DNA of 64,000 nt, from NCBI GenBank assembly GCA_013215945.1, contig JABSOM010000003.1:186001-250000 (forward strand), in the 5' to 3' direction. The number at the start of each line of letters is the position of its first letter. The stretch's first letter is position 1. Below are positions 19,623 through 30,772 of this stretch, in pieces. The translations under genes were made by a program, and so were the position numbers. Source of the stretch: Campylobacteraceae bacterium (GTDB lineage: Bacteria > Campylobacterota > Campylobacteria > Campylobacterales > Arcobacteraceae). Below the pieces are notes generated by a model. That model searched no databases, had not been told where the DNA came from, and worked only from the letters and a program-made list of their open reading frames with translations.

Positions 19623-20291
19623 ATGACAAAAAGAAATAAGAATAATATTTTATATAAGCTAAATTTTTTAAAATCACTTGGTTTTGAATATTGTGAAAAT
19701 ATTAACTTATCCATAAATTTAGAAAATACACAAAAACTTCCAAATAATTTAAATGAATTGAAAAATATTGTTGATAACTGCCATTTATGTTCCCTTTCTA
19801 AGAGCAGAAAAAATGTTTTATTTGGTATTGGTAATATTAACAGTGATGTTGTTTTTTTATACGATGAACCCAATTCTTTTGAAGATTCACATGGAGAATA
19901 TTATTGGGGCAAAAACTCTGAACTTTTAGCTAAAATGATAGAAAGTGTTTTAGAAGTTAAAAAAGAAGAGGTATATTTAAGTGCAATTGTTAAATGTAAA
20001 TCATCTAAAGGAAATATTACCTGTGATGATGTTTCTTCATGTAGCTCTTATTTACATAAACAATTGAGTATATTAAAACCTAAAATATTAGTTCTTTTGG
20101 GAGAAAATGCCCACAAACATTTATTTAATGATAATGAGAATTTTGATGAAATACGAGGAGTTTTTTTAAAATACAATGGAATTGATACTATGTGTACCTA
20201 TCATCCAAGTTATTTATTACGAAATCCATCTTTAAAAAAAGAAGCATACCATGATATGTTAAAAATTAAAAAACTAATGGAGAAATTTTGA
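19623..20291 (+). CDS. Uracil-DNA glycosylase superfamily protein (family 4-like, Fe-S)
   Basis: 222 residues. After about 50 divergent residues comes 'CHLCSLSKSRKNVLFGIGN', then 'WGKNSELLAKMIESVL', 'EVYLSAIVKCKSSKG', 'LKPKILVLLGENA' and 'CTYHPSYLLRNP', the order of blocks in Fe-S uracil-DNA glycosylases. The cysteines C-x2-C and C-x14-C would bind the cluster. The usual catalytic 'GEAPG' block is altered here to 'LYDEPNSFEDSHG', so activity on uracil is likely but not certain. Overlaps the next gene by 4 nt. Confidence 0.78.
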   Translation: MTKRNKNNILYKLNFLKSLGFEYCENINLSINLENTQKLPNNLNELKNIVDNCHLCSLSKSRKNVLFGIGNINSDVVFLYDEPNSFEDSHGEYYWGKNSELLAKMIESVLEVKKEEVYLSAIVKCKSSKGNITCDDVSSCSSYLHKQLSILKPKILVLLGENAHKHLFNDNENFDEIRGVFLKYNGIDTMCTYHPSYLLRNPSLKKEAYHDMLKIKKLMEKF

Positions 20292-21421
20292 AAAATATAG
20301 TTATATTTATACTAAGTATTTTTATTTTTGTTGGCTGTTCTGTAAAACAAGAAATAATTGTAAAAGAAAAAGATTCAAGAATTGATCTTAAAAATAATGA
20401 TGAAGTTAAGGTGCAAAAAGCCAAAGAAGTTAAAAAAGATGAACTCTTAAAAGCAAGTTCAATTGGTTTGTTAGATATACAAAAACTTTTTGAAAATGAA
20501 AATAAATCGTATAAAGTTGCTATTGTTTATCCTTCCCGCATTGTTGGTAAATATGCTAAAAAGTCTGTTGATACGGTTATGGGTTATTTTTTATTTAGAA
20601 ATTTAAATGTAAATATTACTACTTTTGATTCTTTTAATATTGATGAAGATAGTGTTAGGCGTGTTTTTAATGAAATGGCGGAAAAGGACTTTGATGCAAT
20701 AATTGCTTTATATCCCAAATCTGCCATGGAAATAATCTCTGGAATAAACAGCATAAGTACTAAAAAAATATATTTTCCTTTGGTTTTAAAAGAAGAAGTA
20801 ATAGAAAAAAATAATTCTTTTATATACGGGGCTATTTCATATAAAGATCAAGTTTTGCTTTTACAAAAGTTATCAAATGATGCAAATATTACTTTTTATG
20901 AGAACTCATTTATAGGAAATAAACTTAATAAAATCTACAATGAAAATGTTTTTTCCATTTTATCTACAAAAGTAATTAAAAGAAATCAAAATAACTTCAA
21001 AAGAATTGTAAAAGATAAAAAAATCAACAGTTCAACGCTGATGTTAAACACTCCTATTATCAAAACATCAATTATTTTATCTCAGTTACGGGTCTATGAT
21101 ATTGTTCCTTCTGTTATTTTATCTACACAATTAAATTACAATCCTCTTATTATTTCTTTAACACAATTTGAAGACAGATTAAATTTCATTACAGCAAATT
21201 CAATTGAAAATGTTGATGCAAAACTAGAAGATACCTTGAGTTTATTAGATATTGATATACGATACAATTGGGTTAATTATTCAATTCTTGTAGGTATTAA
21301 TTATTTATATGATCAAAATGCAAGGAATATCATTACTAATTCTGTAGTAAATAATGAAGTTATTTATACGCCTAAGTTTTACAGAGCAACGGTATATGGA
21401 TATGAACTCTTAGAAAAGTAG
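20288..21421 (+). CDS. Lipoprotein with periplasmic-binding-like fold, unknown role
   Basis: 377 residues from a TTG start that overlaps the upstream stop. Signal peptide with lipobox 'IFIFVGC' (Cys about 17). A charged linker precedes an alternating alpha/beta region beginning 'YKVAIVYPSRIVGKYAKKSVDTVM' that recalls the type I periplasmic-binding fold of LpoA-like proteins. I do not recognise a named family. It probably sits at the periplasmic face of the outer or inner membrane. The coupled UDG-like gene upstream gives no hint of function. Confidence 0.65.
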   Translation: MKNIVIFILSIFIFVGCSVKQEIIVKEKDSRIDLKNNDEVKVQKAKEVKKDELLKASSIGLLDIQKLFENENKSYKVAIVYPSRIVGKYAKKSVDTVMGYFLFRNLNVNITTFDSFNIDEDSVRRVFNEMAEKDFDAIIALYPKSAMEIISGINSISTKKIYFPLVLKEEVIEKNNSFIYGAISYKDQVLLLQKLSNDANITFYENSFIGNKLNKIYNENVFSILSTKVIKRNQNNFKRIVKDKKINSSTLMLNTPIIKTSIILSQLRVYDIVPSVILSTQLNYNPLIISLTQFEDRLNFITANSIENVDAKLEDTLSLLDIDIRYNWVNYSILVGINYLYDQNARNIITNSVVNNEVIYTPKFYRATVYGYELLEK

Positions 21422-21424
21422 TTT

Positions 21425-21452
21425 TTGGCTTTAAGTAAAAATTCGATATAAT
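21425..21452 (+). promoter_or_regulatory. Promoter of aspS
   Basis: TTGGCT (21425-21430), 16-nt spacer, TATAAT (21447-21452), about 55 nt before the aspS start. Confidence 0.6.
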
Positions 21453-21507
21453 CGCGACTAATTATATTAATAGGTAGTCTAAAAGAGATGCCTTAGGGAG
21501 CGATTAA

Positions 21508-23262
21508 TTGAGAACACATTATTGTACAGAAGTTAGTGAAAAAAACATTGGTGAAACTGTTACTGTTGCAGGTTGGGTAAACAGTAGACGTGATCACGGT
21601 GGTATTATATTTATAGATTTAAGAGATAAGGGCGGTTTGGTTCAATTGGTTGCAGATCCTTCTTTATTAAGTGATGCTGAAACAGTTAGAGATGAATATG
21701 TATTAATTTGTACTGGTCTTGTTAGAGCACGTGGAGAAGGACTTGAAAATCCTAATTTAAAAACAGGTAAGATTGAAATTGTTTTAGAAAAACTTGTTAT
21801 CGAAAATAAATCTAAACCTATGCCTTTTGATATTAATGACGATAAAGTAAATGATGAAATCAAACTAAGAAACAGATTCTTAGAACTGCGATCAACTAAA
21901 TCATACAATATCTTTAAACTTCGTTCAACTGCTGCAATGCAAGCTCGAAATACGCTTGATGAATTGGGATTCTTAGATGTTGAAACACCTATTTTAACCA
22001 AATCAACTCCTGAAGGAGCTAGAGATTATTTAGTGCCTTCTCGTGTTCATCCAGGTGAATTTTACGCCCTTCCACAAAGTCCTCAATTATTCAAACAATT
22101 ATTAATGGTATCTGGTTTTGATAAATATTTCCAAATTGCTAAATGTTTTAGAGATGAAGATTTAAGAGCAGACAGACAACCTGAATTTACTCAAATAGAT
22201 GTTGAAATGAGTTTTTGTACTCAAGAAGATGTAATAGAAGTAGCTGAAAAATTAATTTATGATGTATTTACAAAATGTGGGAAAAATGTACCTTCTACAT
22301 TTAAAAGAATGACATATAACGATGCTATGGAAAACTATGGTTCTGATAAACCAGATATGAGATTTGACTTATCTATGGTTGATGTGATTGATATTTTTGC
22401 AAACTCAACAAATGAAATCTTTGCAGGAATTGCAAAAGATTCTAAAAATAACAGAATCAAAGCTTTACGCGTTCCAAAGGGAGATACTTTATTTTCTAAG
22501 AGACAAATGAAAGGTTTTGAAGAATATGTTAGAAAATTTGGAGCTAAGGGTTTAGGTTATTTTCAAATGAAAGAAGATGGTCTTAAAGGTCCTTTAACTA
22601 AATTCTTTTCTGAAGCTGATTTAGAAGCTATTATAAGTACAACTAAACTTGAAGTGGGAGATGTTGTATTCTTTGGAGCAGGGGATAAAAAAACGGTATG
22701 GGATTATATGGGTCGATTTAGATTGTATTTAGCGTCTATGATTGATGGTATGATTGATAAAGATGCTTTTGAATTTTTATGGGTAGTTGATTTTCCTATG
22801 TTTGAAACAATTGATGGAAGAACAAAAGCCTTACACCATCCTTTTACTATGCCTAAGAACCCAAGTGATCTGGATAATGATGATTTAGAATCTGTTGAAT
22901 CTATTGCTTATGATATTGTGCTTAATGGTACAGAATTAGGTGGAGGTTCTATTAGAATTCATAAAGAAGATATTCAAGCTAAAGTATTTAAAGTAATGGG
23001 AATTTCTGATGAAGAAGCAAATGAAAAATTTGGTTTCTTGTTAGATGCTCTTAAATATGGAGCACCATCACATGGTGGATTTGCTTTAGGACTTGATAGG
23101 TTAATCATGCTTTTAGCAGGTACTGATTCTATAAGAGATGTTATTGCTTTTCCTAAAACACAAAAAGCGCAATGTTTATTAACACAAGCTCCAAGTCCTG
23201 TTGACAATGAGCAGTTAAAAGAACTTTCATTAAGAATTAAAAAAGAAGATAAATCTATTTAA
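21508..23262 (+). CDS. aspS: Aspartyl-tRNA synthetase (TTG start)
   Basis: 584 residues. N-terminal OB fold '[23 protein letters not shown]', class II motif 2 '[23 protein letters not shown]' and motif 3 '[14 protein letters not shown]', with the large bacterial insertion domain between them. The TTG start is placed by AGGGAG at 21494-21499 and the conserved 'MRTHYC' N-terminus. Relatives in this phylum usually charge both tRNA-Asp and tRNA-Asn and depend on GatCAB; that is family knowledge, not seen here. Confidence 0.97.
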   Translation: MRTHYCTEVSEKNIGETVTVAGWVNSRRDHGGIIFIDLRDKGGLVQLVADPSLLSDAETVRDEYVLICTGLVRARGEGLENPNLKTGKIEIVLEKLVIENKSKPMPFDINDDKVNDEIKLRNRFLELRSTKSYNIFKLRSTAAMQARNTLDELGFLDVETPILTKSTPEGARDYLVPSRVHPGEFYALPQSPQLFKQLLMVSGFDKYFQIAKCFRDEDLRADRQPEFTQIDVEMSFCTQEDVIEVAEKLIYDVFTKCGKNVPSTFKRMTYNDAMENYGSDKPDMRFDLSMVDVIDIFANSTNEIFAGIAKDSKNNRIKALRVPKGDTLFSKRQMKGFEEYVRKFGAKGLGYFQMKEDGLKGPLTKFFSEADLEAIISTTKLEVGDVVFFGAGDKKTVWDYMGRFRLYLASMIDGMIDKDAFEFLWVVDFPMFETIDGRTKALHHPFTMPKNPSDLDNDDLESVESIAYDIVLNGTELGGGSIRIHKEDIQAKVFKVMGISDEEANEKFGFLLDALKYGAPSHGGFALGLDRLIMLLAGTDSIRDVIAFPKTQKAQCLLTQAPSPVDNEQLKELSLRIKKEDKSI

Positions 23263-23272
23263 TTTTGATTTA

Positions 23273-23311
23273 ATTATTATACGGCAGTTAATCTAAGTGC
23301 TGTATAATAAT
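23273..23311. repeat. Long A/T hairpin before the metal-binding-protein gene
   Basis: ATTATTATAC (23273-23282) pairs with GTATAATAAT (23302-23311), and the stem continues GGCA/TGCT with one G-U pair, leaving an 11-nt loop. No T-tract follows, so it is either a weak aspS terminator or an operator-like element for the gene at 23348. Confidence 0.45.
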
Positions 23312-23347
23312 ATACTATATATTACTTACTAGTTTTGAGGAGATTTA

Positions 23348-24166
23348 ATGTTAATTAAAATATTTATTTGTTTTTTTTTACTTGTTAATACTCTTTATTC
23401 TTACCAAAAAACAACGGTAGTTGTTACTCTTGAACCGTATAAATATTTGGTTGAAAAAATTGGTAAAGGAAAAGTAAGAGTAAAATCTTTATATAAAAAC
23501 TCAAAAATAATCAATAATCACTCCCAATTTGAATTAAGAAAACTCTCTAAAAGTACTGTGTATATGACCTCTCAATTAAATAATGAAAACAACTTTATTG
23601 ATATATTTAAGAAGTATAATAAAAATATTAGAATAGTCGATATTTCTTTAAATATAAAAAGGTTGCCCTTAACTTCTAAGAAGAATAATCCCTATATTTG
23701 GCTGGACCCATTAAATTTAATAAGTATTTCGCATAATATTTTAAAAGAATTAATAAGAATTGATAAAAGAAATGAAAAATATTATGTAAATAACTACATT
23801 TCATTAATTGAAGAAATTGATTCTTTATTTATTCGCATTAGAAAACTCTACGATGCAAGTGAAAAAGACAATGCTTATGTTTTTGAACCTAAATGGGATT
23901 ATTTTGCAAGAAGATATAATTTTTCTGTTTTTCTTATCAAAGAAGAAATTATAAAAGCGCATGAGCTTTCTAAATTTTCTGCTTTTACTAAAGAAAACTA
24001 TATTGCAAAAACACTTACTGCTCCCAATATTGACTATGATGTGCTTCGTTCTGTCGCAAATACCAGTGATACTACAATAATAGAACATGACATTTATAAA
24101 TACGGGGTACTTGCTAATATTTATAACTTAGGTTTTATTCTTTTTACAAAAAATAAAATAAAATAA
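23348..24166 (+). CDS. ZnuA/TroA-type metal ABC substrate-binding protein with degraded ligand sites
   Basis: 272 residues. Signal peptide 1-18, then the cluster A-I fold: 'VVVTLEPYKYLVEKIGKGKVRVKSL', 'PYIWLDPLNLISISHNI', 'VFEPKWDYFARRYNFSV' and a closing 'TTIIEHDIYKYG'. Family members bind Zn or Mn with three His and one Asp/Glu. Here only H58 ('NNHSQFEL') is in place. The His of 'HxWLDP' is Tyr (Y116), and the His usual before 'P..aYfa' is Glu (E180). No permease or ATPase gene lies nearby. It may bind another metal or have lost transport function. Confidence 0.8.
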   Translation: MLIKIFICFFLLVNTLYSYQKTTVVVTLEPYKYLVEKIGKGKVRVKSLYKNSKIINNHSQFELRKLSKSTVYMTSQLNNENNFIDIFKKYNKNIRIVDISLNIKRLPLTSKKNNPYIWLDPLNLISISHNILKELIRIDKRNEKYYVNNYISLIEEIDSLFIRIRKLYDASEKDNAYVFEPKWDYFARRYNFSVFLIKEEIIKAHELSKFSAFTKENYIAKTLTAPNIDYDVLRSVANTSDTTIIEHDIYKYGVLANIYNLGFILFTKNKIK

Positions 24167-24199
24167 ACTACAAACGCATATAAATACAAAAGGTTAATA

Positions 24200-25492
24200 A
24201 TGAATAATGCATCTCTAATGAAAGAAGACTTAAAACATATTTTTCACCCTTGTTCTCAAATGAAAGATTATGAAACACTTCCTTTAATTCCTATAAAAAA
24301 AGCAAAAGCTTCTTATATTGAAGATTTTGAAGGTAACAGATATTTAGATTGTATCTCTTCTTGGTGGGTGAATTTATTTGGTCATAGCAATGATTACATT
24401 AATCAAAAAATTAATGAACAATTACAAGACTTAGAGCATGTTATTTTTGCTGGTTTTACTCATAAACCTGCTATTGATTTAGCAAGAAGAATAATAGCTT
24501 TAACACCAGAACCTCTGCAAAAAGTTTTTTTTGCGGATAATGGTTCTTCTGCAATTGAAATTGCTTTAAAAATGTCTTTTCAATACTTTAAAAATAAAGG
24601 AGAATCAAGACCCTTATTTGTATCTTTGAGTAACTCTTATCATGGAGAAACTATGGGGGCTTTAGCAGTTAGCGATTCGGGTTTGTATAAAGATATTTAT
24701 GAAGACATACTAATTAAAACCTTGCATGCTAAATCTCCTGCAATATTTGATGAAGATGAAGCTATTGCTGATATGATAAAAGTTCTAGAAGATAATAAAG
24801 GAAAAGTAAATTCTGTTGTAATTGAACCCTTAGTACAATGTGCTGGTTCTATGAAAATGTATGATGCTACTTATATTACACGTTTACGTAAAATCTGCGA
24901 TGATTATGGGGTATTTTTAATAGCCGATGAGATTGCTGTTGGTTTTGGGCGAACAGGAACGTTATTTGCTATTGAGCAAGCCAATATTAGTCCTGATTTT
25001 TTATGTACGTCTAAAGGTTTAACAGGTGGTTATTTACCCTTATCTTTGGTTTTATTTACAAATGATATCTATGATGCTTTTTACTGCGATTACAACGAAG
25101 GAAAATCTTTTTTAGATTCTCATTCTTATACGGGTAATGCTCTTGCTTGTGCTGTTGCTAATGCTGTTTTAGATATTTTTGAAAAAGACAATGTTATTGA
25201 AAAAAATCTTGAAAAAATAGATTTTATAAAAAATGAAACGCAAAAATTTAAAAAACTAAAAAATGTTACAGAAGTAAGACAAAGAGGTATGATTTGTGCC
25301 ATAGAGTTAGAAGAATTTGAAAATGGTAAAAGAATTAATTTAGATATTTTTCAAGCGGCTTTAAAAGAAGGTGTTTATATTAGACCCTTAGGGAATGTCG
25401 TTTATTTTATGCCACCTTATTGTTTTACAAAAGAGGAGCTTAAAAAAATGATTGATACTACTTATAAAATTGTAAGTGATTTAAATAAATAA
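24200..25492 (+). CDS. bioA: Adenosylmethionine-8-amino-7-oxononanoate aminotransferase
   Basis: 430 residues. 'YLDCISSWWVNLFGHSN' and 'FAGFTHKPAIDLA' are BioA hallmarks, with 'ADNGSSAIEIALKM', 'IADEIAVGFGRTG' and the PLP lysine in 'TSKGLTGGYLPL'. It converts KAPA to DAPA in biotin synthesis using S-adenosylmethionine as amino donor. Other bio genes are not adjacent. It follows the metal-binding-protein gene by 33 nt and may share its transcript. Confidence 0.95.
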   Translation: MNNASLMKEDLKHIFHPCSQMKDYETLPLIPIKKAKASYIEDFEGNRYLDCISSWWVNLFGHSNDYINQKINEQLQDLEHVIFAGFTHKPAIDLARRIIALTPEPLQKVFFADNGSSAIEIALKMSFQYFKNKGESRPLFVSLSNSYHGETMGALAVSDSGLYKDIYEDILIKTLHAKSPAIFDEDEAIADMIKVLEDNKGKVNSVVIEPLVQCAGSMKMYDATYITRLRKICDDYGVFLIADEIAVGFGRTGTLFAIEQANISPDFLCTSKGLTGGYLPLSLVLFTNDIYDAFYCDYNEGKSFLDSHSYTGNALACAVANAVLDIFEKDNVIEKNLEKIDFIKNETQKFKKLKNVTEVRQRGMICAIELEEFENGKRINLDIFQAALKEGVYIRPLGNVVYFMPPYCFTKEELKKMIDTTYKIVSDLNK

Positions 25493-25526
25493 AAAATCGA
25501 ATCTTAAAGCATAAGTTGCTTTTAGA

Positions 25527-25532
25527 TATAAT
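25527..25532 (+). promoter_or_regulatory. -10 box for adk
   Basis: TATAAT 54 nt before the adk start. The -35 region (TTAAAG) is weak. Confidence 0.5.
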
Positions 25533-25585
25533 GCAAAAACATAATTTATAATTAATATTAAATAAAATTTATAGGGGAAACATTT

Positions 25586-26170
25586 ATGAAAAAACTTTTT
25601 TTAATTATTGGAGCACCAGGTTCTGGTAAAACTACGGATGCGGAATTAATTGCAGCAAAACACGAGAACATTACACATTATTCAACAGGTGATATGTTTA
25701 GAGCAGAAGTTGCAAGTGGAAGTGAACGAGGAGCTTTAATTGACTCTTTCGTATCTAAAGGTAATTTAGTACCCATTGAAATCGTAATTGAAACAATTGT
25801 AACAGCTATTAAAAATGCACCAACACCTCTTGTTGTAATTGATGGTTATCCTAGATCAGCAGAGCAAATGACTGAGCTTGACACATACTTAAATACTGAA
25901 AAAGAAGTAGAATTAGTAAGTGTTATTGAAGTTCAAGTATCTAAAGAAGTGGCGTGTCAAAGAGTACTTGGACGAGCTGCAGATGCAGAAGTGGTAAGAG
26001 AAGATGATAATGTTGAAGTTTTTAATAATAGAATGAAATTATTTACTGATCCTTTAGCTGATATTCAAGCATTTTATGTAAACAAAGATTTGTTAAAACA
26101 AATTGATGGTGAGAGAACTATTGAAGTAATAGTTGATGAAATGGATGCTTTTATTCAATCAAAAATCTAA
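25586..26170 (+). CDS. adk: Adenylate kinase, short form
   Basis: 194 residues. P-loop 'GAPGSGKTT', '[16 protein letters not shown]', 'VVIDGYPRS' and '[14 protein letters not shown]' are diagnostic. The LID is the short form (no zinc LID insertion). Balances AMP, ADP and ATP. In many bacteria adk lies between secY and map; here it is a separate gene 8 kb further on with its own promoter and terminator. Confidence 0.96.
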   Translation: MKKLFLIIGAPGSGKTTDAELIAAKHENITHYSTGDMFRAEVASGSERGALIDSFVSKGNLVPIEIVIETIVTAIKNAPTPLVVIDGYPRSAEQMTELDTYLNTEKEVELVSVIEVQVSKEVACQRVLGRAADAEVVREDDNVEVFNNRMKLFTDPLADIQAFYVNKDLLKQIDGERTIEVIVDEMDAFIQSKI

Positions 26171-26185
26171 AAAATAATAATTACT

Positions 26186-26217
26186 AAAAAGGCTATTTCA
26201 CGTGAAATAGCCTTTTT
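26186..26217. terminator. Perfect palindromic terminator after adk
   Basis: A 32-bp perfect palindrome: AAAAAGGCTATTTCAC (26186-26201) and its complement, followed by further T residues. Effective as an intrinsic terminator. Confidence 0.85.
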
Positions 26218-26329
26218 TTATGCTTTTTTTTTGAATAACCTAAAAAATAATTGTTTTTAATCAAGGTAAATTTTACTAAATTTATATAAAATTTTCTCAC
26301 TAAAATTAATAAGTGCAAAAGGAGATAAA

Positions 26330-29035
26330 ATGTTTAAAAATATTTCAATAAAAGCAAAGGTACAATTATTGGCAATAATACCCAGTATCTTTTTAATATT
26401 GTTAGCTTACAAATCTATTATGGGGGATTATACTAAGGTTGAGAAACTTAAACGCTTAAATACTGGTATTGAATTATCCATTAGAATTTCAGCGTTAATT
26501 CATGAAACACAAAAAGAAAGAGGAAATACTGCTGGATATTTATCGAGCAAGGGGCTTAGTTTCTCAAATAAACTTAAACAACAAATTACACAAAGTAATG
26601 AAAAATTAAAAATATACCATGATTTCATTAATACGAATGATATGGTATTAATTTCTCAAAATACAAAAAATTTATTAGATGATGTTTTACTTGATATTAA
26701 TAGAATGCCTTCTATTAGAGAACAAGTAGCTTCTTTTAAATTAAGTTTAGGACAAGCGTTGTTTTATTATACAAATATCAATACAAAACTATTAAATATC
26801 GTGATAGAAGTATCTAAAATATCCGATTCTTCAGCATTGTCTCAACAATTATCTGCTTATTCCAACTTTTTATTAAGTAAAGAAAGAGCAGGTATTGAAA
26901 GGGCTGTTGGTTCAAGTGCTTTAAATAAAGATGCTTTTACAAATGCTTTAAAAATGAAATTTACAAATCTTATTTCTGCTCAAAAAGCCTTTATGAATAA
27001 CTTTTTACAATATGCAAATGAAAAAACGAAAGAAAAATACCATTCACTCGTAAATACGGAAAAAATAAAAGAAGTTGAAAGTATTAGAAGTGTTTTATTG
27101 CAAGCAGGGGAAAAACATTTATTAGTATCGAAAATGAAAGATTTACTTGCTATCAATGGTATTGTAGATAATATGAATGCTTACCATATTAGCAAAGATG
27201 AAACTTTTAAAAATCAAGCTAAAAAAAATTATATTGCTTTTAAAAACTTAGTGCAAAAATACAAAACACTTAAAAATACAAAACAAGAAGAACTTTTTTT
27301 GATTGATAAAATTGATACCTATCTTCTTACGAATATGAAACAAACAAACAATAGTTATACTAATAATGACAGTATTAATCAAGCATTAAAAACACTGGGA
27401 ACTTCTTTATTTTCAGTGAAATCTTTATACTGGTTTGAGACCATATCTGTAAAAATTAATGCTTTAAAAAAGATGGACGATTATTTAGCTAGCGCTTTAC
27501 TTAAGGGTATAAAAAAAGAAAAAGCTCTGGCTGATTCTTCTTTTTATCTTATTTTATTTTCAAGCATTTTCTTTTTTCTTTTTGTGGTAATAATGGCAGG
27601 TATGTTTATTAAATCAATTGCAAAATCTTTAGATGAATTTTCTTTAGGTTTATTGAGCTTTTTTAGATATTTAAATAAAACAGATTCCAAGATATCACTT
27701 TTACATGAAGATAAAAGCAGTGAAATAGGAAAAATGTCAATTGTTATTAATAAAAACATTAAAAAAGTACAAAAAGACTTAGAAGAAGAGAAATATGTGA
27801 TGGATCAAACCATTACAGTACTTCAAGATTTAGGAGAGGGGGATTTGTCTCAAAGAATTAGTCTAAGAAGTTCAAATCCTTCTTTAAATGAATTAACAAA
27901 ACTCTTAAATAAAATGGCAAGTAATTTTGAAAATAATATAAACAATGTACTTAATGTTTTGGCTGAATACTCTTCTTATAATTATATGAATAAAGTTGAT
28001 ACAAAAGGAACGAAAGAACATTTAGAAAAACTAGGACTTGGGGTGAATACTTTAGGAAACTCGGTGACAGAAATGTTAATTTATAATAAAAAAATTGGTT
28101 TATCTTTAAACAGTTCTTCTGATTCTTTATTAAACAATGTTGATATTTTAAATCAAAATTCAACGGCAGCTGCCAGTTCTCTTGAAGAAACTGCTGCTGC
28201 TTTAGAAGAAATAACCTCCACAATTGTAAGCAATTCAGATTCAATAGCAAAAATGAGCGAATATGCTACTTCTTTAACGCAATCTACAAAACAAGGTCAA
28301 GAATTAGCCAATAAAACTATGATAGCGATGGATGAAATTAACAATCAAGTTTCTTCTATTAGTGAAGCCATTAGTGTTATTGATCAAATCGCTTTTCAAA
28401 CCAATATTTTATCATTAAATGCAGCAGTAGAAGCAGCAACAGCAGGGGAAGCAGGAAAAGGGTTTGCAGTTGTAGCTCAAGAAGTAAGAAACCTTGCCTC
28501 ACGCTCAGCTGAAGCTGCCAATGAAATCAAAGCGTTGGTTCAAAATGCAAATAACAAAGCCAGCGAAGGAAAAGAAGTATCTTCTTCTATGATTGAAGGA
28601 TATTCATTATTAAATGAGAATATTATTAAAACCATTGAGTTGATCAAAACAGTTGAAGTTTCATCTAATGAACAAAAAGCAGGCATAGAACAAATTAATG
28701 ATGCGGTTAACAAACAAGATCAGCAAACACAACAAATCGCAAGTGCAGCAAATGAAACCTATGATATTGCAATGGGGACCTCAAATATATCTAAAGAAAT
28801 TGTGCAAAGTACCAATGAAAAAGAATTTATAGGAAAAGAGAAAATTGTATTGGAAAATACAATTCCTTCAAATACAAGCCCGAAAATTACTTTTGCACCT
28901 GAGCTAAAAGAACTTGAAACAAAAAATGTTAGTAGAAATAATACAAATAGTATGCAAAAAGAATTGAAAAACTATGCGGGTAATAATACTGCTTTTATTG
29001 AACAAAAACAAGATGAAGAATGGGAAAGTTTTTAA
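26330..29035 (+). CDS. Methyl-accepting chemotaxis protein with nitrate/nitrite-sensing (NIT) domain
   Basis: 901 residues. Membrane helix at 12-29, a periplasmic helical NIT-type domain (about 35-390) with its typical '[17 protein letters not shown]' at 55-71, a second helix at 402-427, a HAMP-like and linker region, and the conserved signalling hairpin '[20 protein letters not shown]' at about 685. The C-terminus ends E-W-E-S-F, like the CheR/CheB-docking pentapeptide of enteric receptors. NIT domains bind nitrate or nitrite in known cases; the ligand here is inferred. The HAMP-to-tip region is closely similar to the receptor at 39332. Confidence 0.9.
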   Translation: MFKNISIKAKVQLLAIIPSIFLILLAYKSIMGDYTKVEKLKRLNTGIELSIRISALIHETQKERGNTAGYLSSKGLSFSNKLKQQITQSNEKLKIYHDFINTNDMVLISQNTKNLLDDVLLDINRMPSIREQVASFKLSLGQALFYYTNINTKLLNIVIEVSKISDSSALSQQLSAYSNFLLSKERAGIERAVGSSALNKDAFTNALKMKFTNLISAQKAFMNNFLQYANEKTKEKYHSLVNTEKIKEVESIRSVLLQAGEKHLLVSKMKDLLAINGIVDNMNAYHISKDETFKNQAKKNYIAFKNLVQKYKTLKNTKQEELFLIDKIDTYLLTNMKQTNNSYTNNDSINQALKTLGTSLFSVKSLYWFETISVKINALKKMDDYLASALLKGIKKEKALADSSFYLILFSSIFFFLFVVIMAGMFIKSIAKSLDEFSLGLLSFFRYLNKTDSKISLLHEDKSSEIGKMSIVINKNIKKVQKDLEEEKYVMDQTITVLQDLGEGDLSQRISLRSSNPSLNELTKLLNKMASNFENNINNVLNVLAEYSSYNYMNKVDTKGTKEHLEKLGLGVNTLGNSVTEMLIYNKKIGLSLNSSSDSLLNNVDILNQNSTAAASSLEETAAALEEITSTIVSNSDSIAKMSEYATSLTQSTKQGQELANKTMIAMDEINNQVSSISEAISVIDQIAFQTNILSLNAAVEAATAGEAGKGFAVVAQEVRNLASRSAEAANEIKALVQNANNKASEGKEVSSSMIEGYSLLNENIIKTIELIKTVEVSSNEQKAGIEQINDAVNKQDQQTQQIASAANETYDIAMGTSNISKEIVQSTNEKEFIGKEKIVLENTIPSNTSPKITFAPELKELETKNVSRNNTNSMQKELKNYAGNNTAFIEQKQDEEWESF

Positions 29036-29049
29036 CCTTCTTCTAAAAA

Positions 29050-29682
29050 TTAGCGATGTGGTTGGGTGTAAAAATTAAACTTCCAACCATCATCTCTTGG
29101 GTATTTATCTAAAGAGAAGTTTTTCCAAACTTTTTTGCATATAAATAAACCCCTCTCTTTACCCACTTTTGCAAAAATATGGGCTCTTCCAAAGTTGAGA
29201 GAAACACCTTTTCCATTTGCATACATATATGCAAGATTACAATTGGCTTTTTCATACTTCTTTTTTGATGAAGCTTCATAATATTTAACGGCTTTTTTAT
29301 AGTCTTTTTTTACTGTTCTTCCATACGTATATAAATTTCCCATCATATTTAAAGCAGCTGCTTGTCCTTCTTTTGCAAGAGCATCAAATATTTCAAAGGC
29401 ACGTTTTGGATTATAATATTTTGTATTTTTATTTAAGTAAATGACTCCAAGATTATATTTTGCTTTTTTATGCTCCAAAATGGCAGCTTTTTTTAAGTAT
29501 AAATAGGCTTTTTTATAGTTTTTAGGAACAACATTTCCTAAATAATATGTTTTTCCTAATTCATAATAGGCTTCAACATCTTTTATTTCTAAGCGTTTTT
29601 TATAATAATCAAAATCTTTTTTATTTATTATGTTTGCTTGCAAAAAAGAAATAATAAATAAAAAAGAAAATAGTAGTTTCAC
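29050..29682 (-). CDS. Secreted Sel1-repeat protein
   Basis: 210 residues. Signal peptide 1-16 ('[14 protein letters not shown]'). At least four Sel1-type repeats of about 36 residues, such as '[30 protein letters not shown]' region and '[15 protein letters not shown]'. Such solenoids mediate protein contacts in the periplasm. Its start overlaps the alr stop by 4 nt. Confidence 0.82.
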   Translation of the reverse strand: MKLLFSFLFIISFLQANIINKKDFDYYKKRLEIKDVEAYYELGKTYYLGNVVPKNYKKAYLYLKKAAILEHKKAKYNLGVIYLNKNTKYYNPKRAFEIFDALAKEGQAAALNMMGNLYTYGRTVKKDYKKAVKYYEASSKKKYEKANCNLAYMYANGKGVSLNFGRAHIFAKVGKERGLFICKKVWKNFSLDKYPRDDGWKFNFYTQPHR

Positions 29683-30701
29683 CTGATTTCTTTTTTAATA
29701 GAAGGTTTTAATGATGTAAGTATTTCATATGAGATGGTATTATTAATTTTAGCAAGCTCTCTTACATCATTAAACAAACATACTTCATTCTCTCCGCACG
29801 CTAATGATATATTATCCATTGAGACATTACCTAACAAATTATAGCCTTGAGCTGTCTTATATGCTTTATTAGAGTTATATCTAAAAAATCCATCGCCATA
29901 TCCAATATCATAATTGGATACCATCATATCGCAAGGAGCTTCGAAAGTAGAAGAATAACCAATACGTTGTCCTTTTTTCAATAATCTTGTTGAAATCTTT
30001 TTTGCCCAGAGTTCTAATACGGGTTTTAACTTGGGTACGTTAAAAACACTGTTGCTTTCTAAGTAACCATATTGAGCAATACCAATTCTGGCAAAATCAT
30101 CTTCATAATTTTTACTTCTAAAAGTAGCGCTTGAGTTAGCAGAATGAAACTTAGGAATAGCTAAAGAAAGTTTTTCACATAATGTGAAAACAGTTTTTTT
30201 AACTCTTGCGAAATTACGGCGTTGCCAGTAAAAATCACTGGATAATTTGTCTGCACTACGGTGATGAGTGTAAACACCTGTAAGTACAAGATTTCTTCTG
30301 CAGATACCTAAAATAGCTACCTCTATGTCCTTTTCCTGTATTCCATTTCTGTGCATTCCTGTGTCAACTTTAAGGTGAACCTTCGTGTTTTTAGGAAGTG
30401 TATTGATGTCAGATAAATCATTGATTGTGATGTGAAAAGCATGTGAATAAGTAGGGATATTAGTATCAGCAAGAATTAAGATTTCTTCAAAAAGGGATTC
30501 TATTACTTTGGCTTCATTGAAAAATTGTACTACAGCTTTCGTTATACCGAACTCTTTTGCTAAGGTAGCCATTTCTAATAAACCATGTCCATAAGCATTA
30601 TCTTTATAAACTACTGCAATTTTGTCTTTTGAACCCAGGTGATTGCTAAGAATTTGCAAATTTGCAAAATAATTTTCTTTGATTAATACAATTTTTGACA
30701 T
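29679..30701 (-). CDS. alr: Alanine racemase
   Basis: 340 residues. The PLP lysine is K33 in '[10 protein letters not shown]'. '[15 protein letters not shown]', 'YTHHRSADK', '[10 protein letters not shown]' and '[13 protein letters not shown]' follow in family order. Provides D-alanine for peptidoglycan. Slightly shorter than the 360-370 usual. Coupled to the Sel1 gene downstream. Confidence 0.94.
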   Translation of the reverse strand: MSKIVLIKENYFANLQILSNHLGSKDKIAVVYKDNAYGHGLLEMATLAKEFGITKAVVQFFNEAKVIESLFEEILILADTNIPTYSHAFHITINDLSDINTLPKNTKVHLKVDTGMHRNGIQEKDIEVAILGICRRNLVLTGVYTHHRSADKLSSDFYWQRRNFARVKKTVFTLCEKLSLAIPKFHSANSSATFRSKNYEDDFARIGIAQYGYLESNSVFNVPKLKPVLELWAKKISTRLLKKGQRIGYSSTFEAPCDMMVSNYDIGYGDGFFRYNSNKAYKTAQGYNLLGNVSMDNISLACGENEVCLFNDVRELAKINNTISYEILTSLKPSIKKEIR

Positions 30702-30741
30702 AAGAAACCTTTTGTTAATAAAATACTGTTTTATGACTATG

Positions 30742-30772
30742 AAAATAAGAGAATAGCATTATTCTCTTATTT
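30742..30772 (-). terminator. Intrinsic terminator of uvrC
   Basis: AAATAAGAGAATA (30743-30755) pairs with TATTCTCTTATTT (30760-30772) over a 4-nt loop; on the minus strand a T-rich stretch follows. The stem overlaps the uvrC stop codon. Confidence 0.65.

Noticed and set aside
30654-30667. TTGCAAATTTGCAA inside alr
   Set aside because: Half-sites are 2 nt apart instead of 5 and lie within coding sequence; not a member of the motif set.
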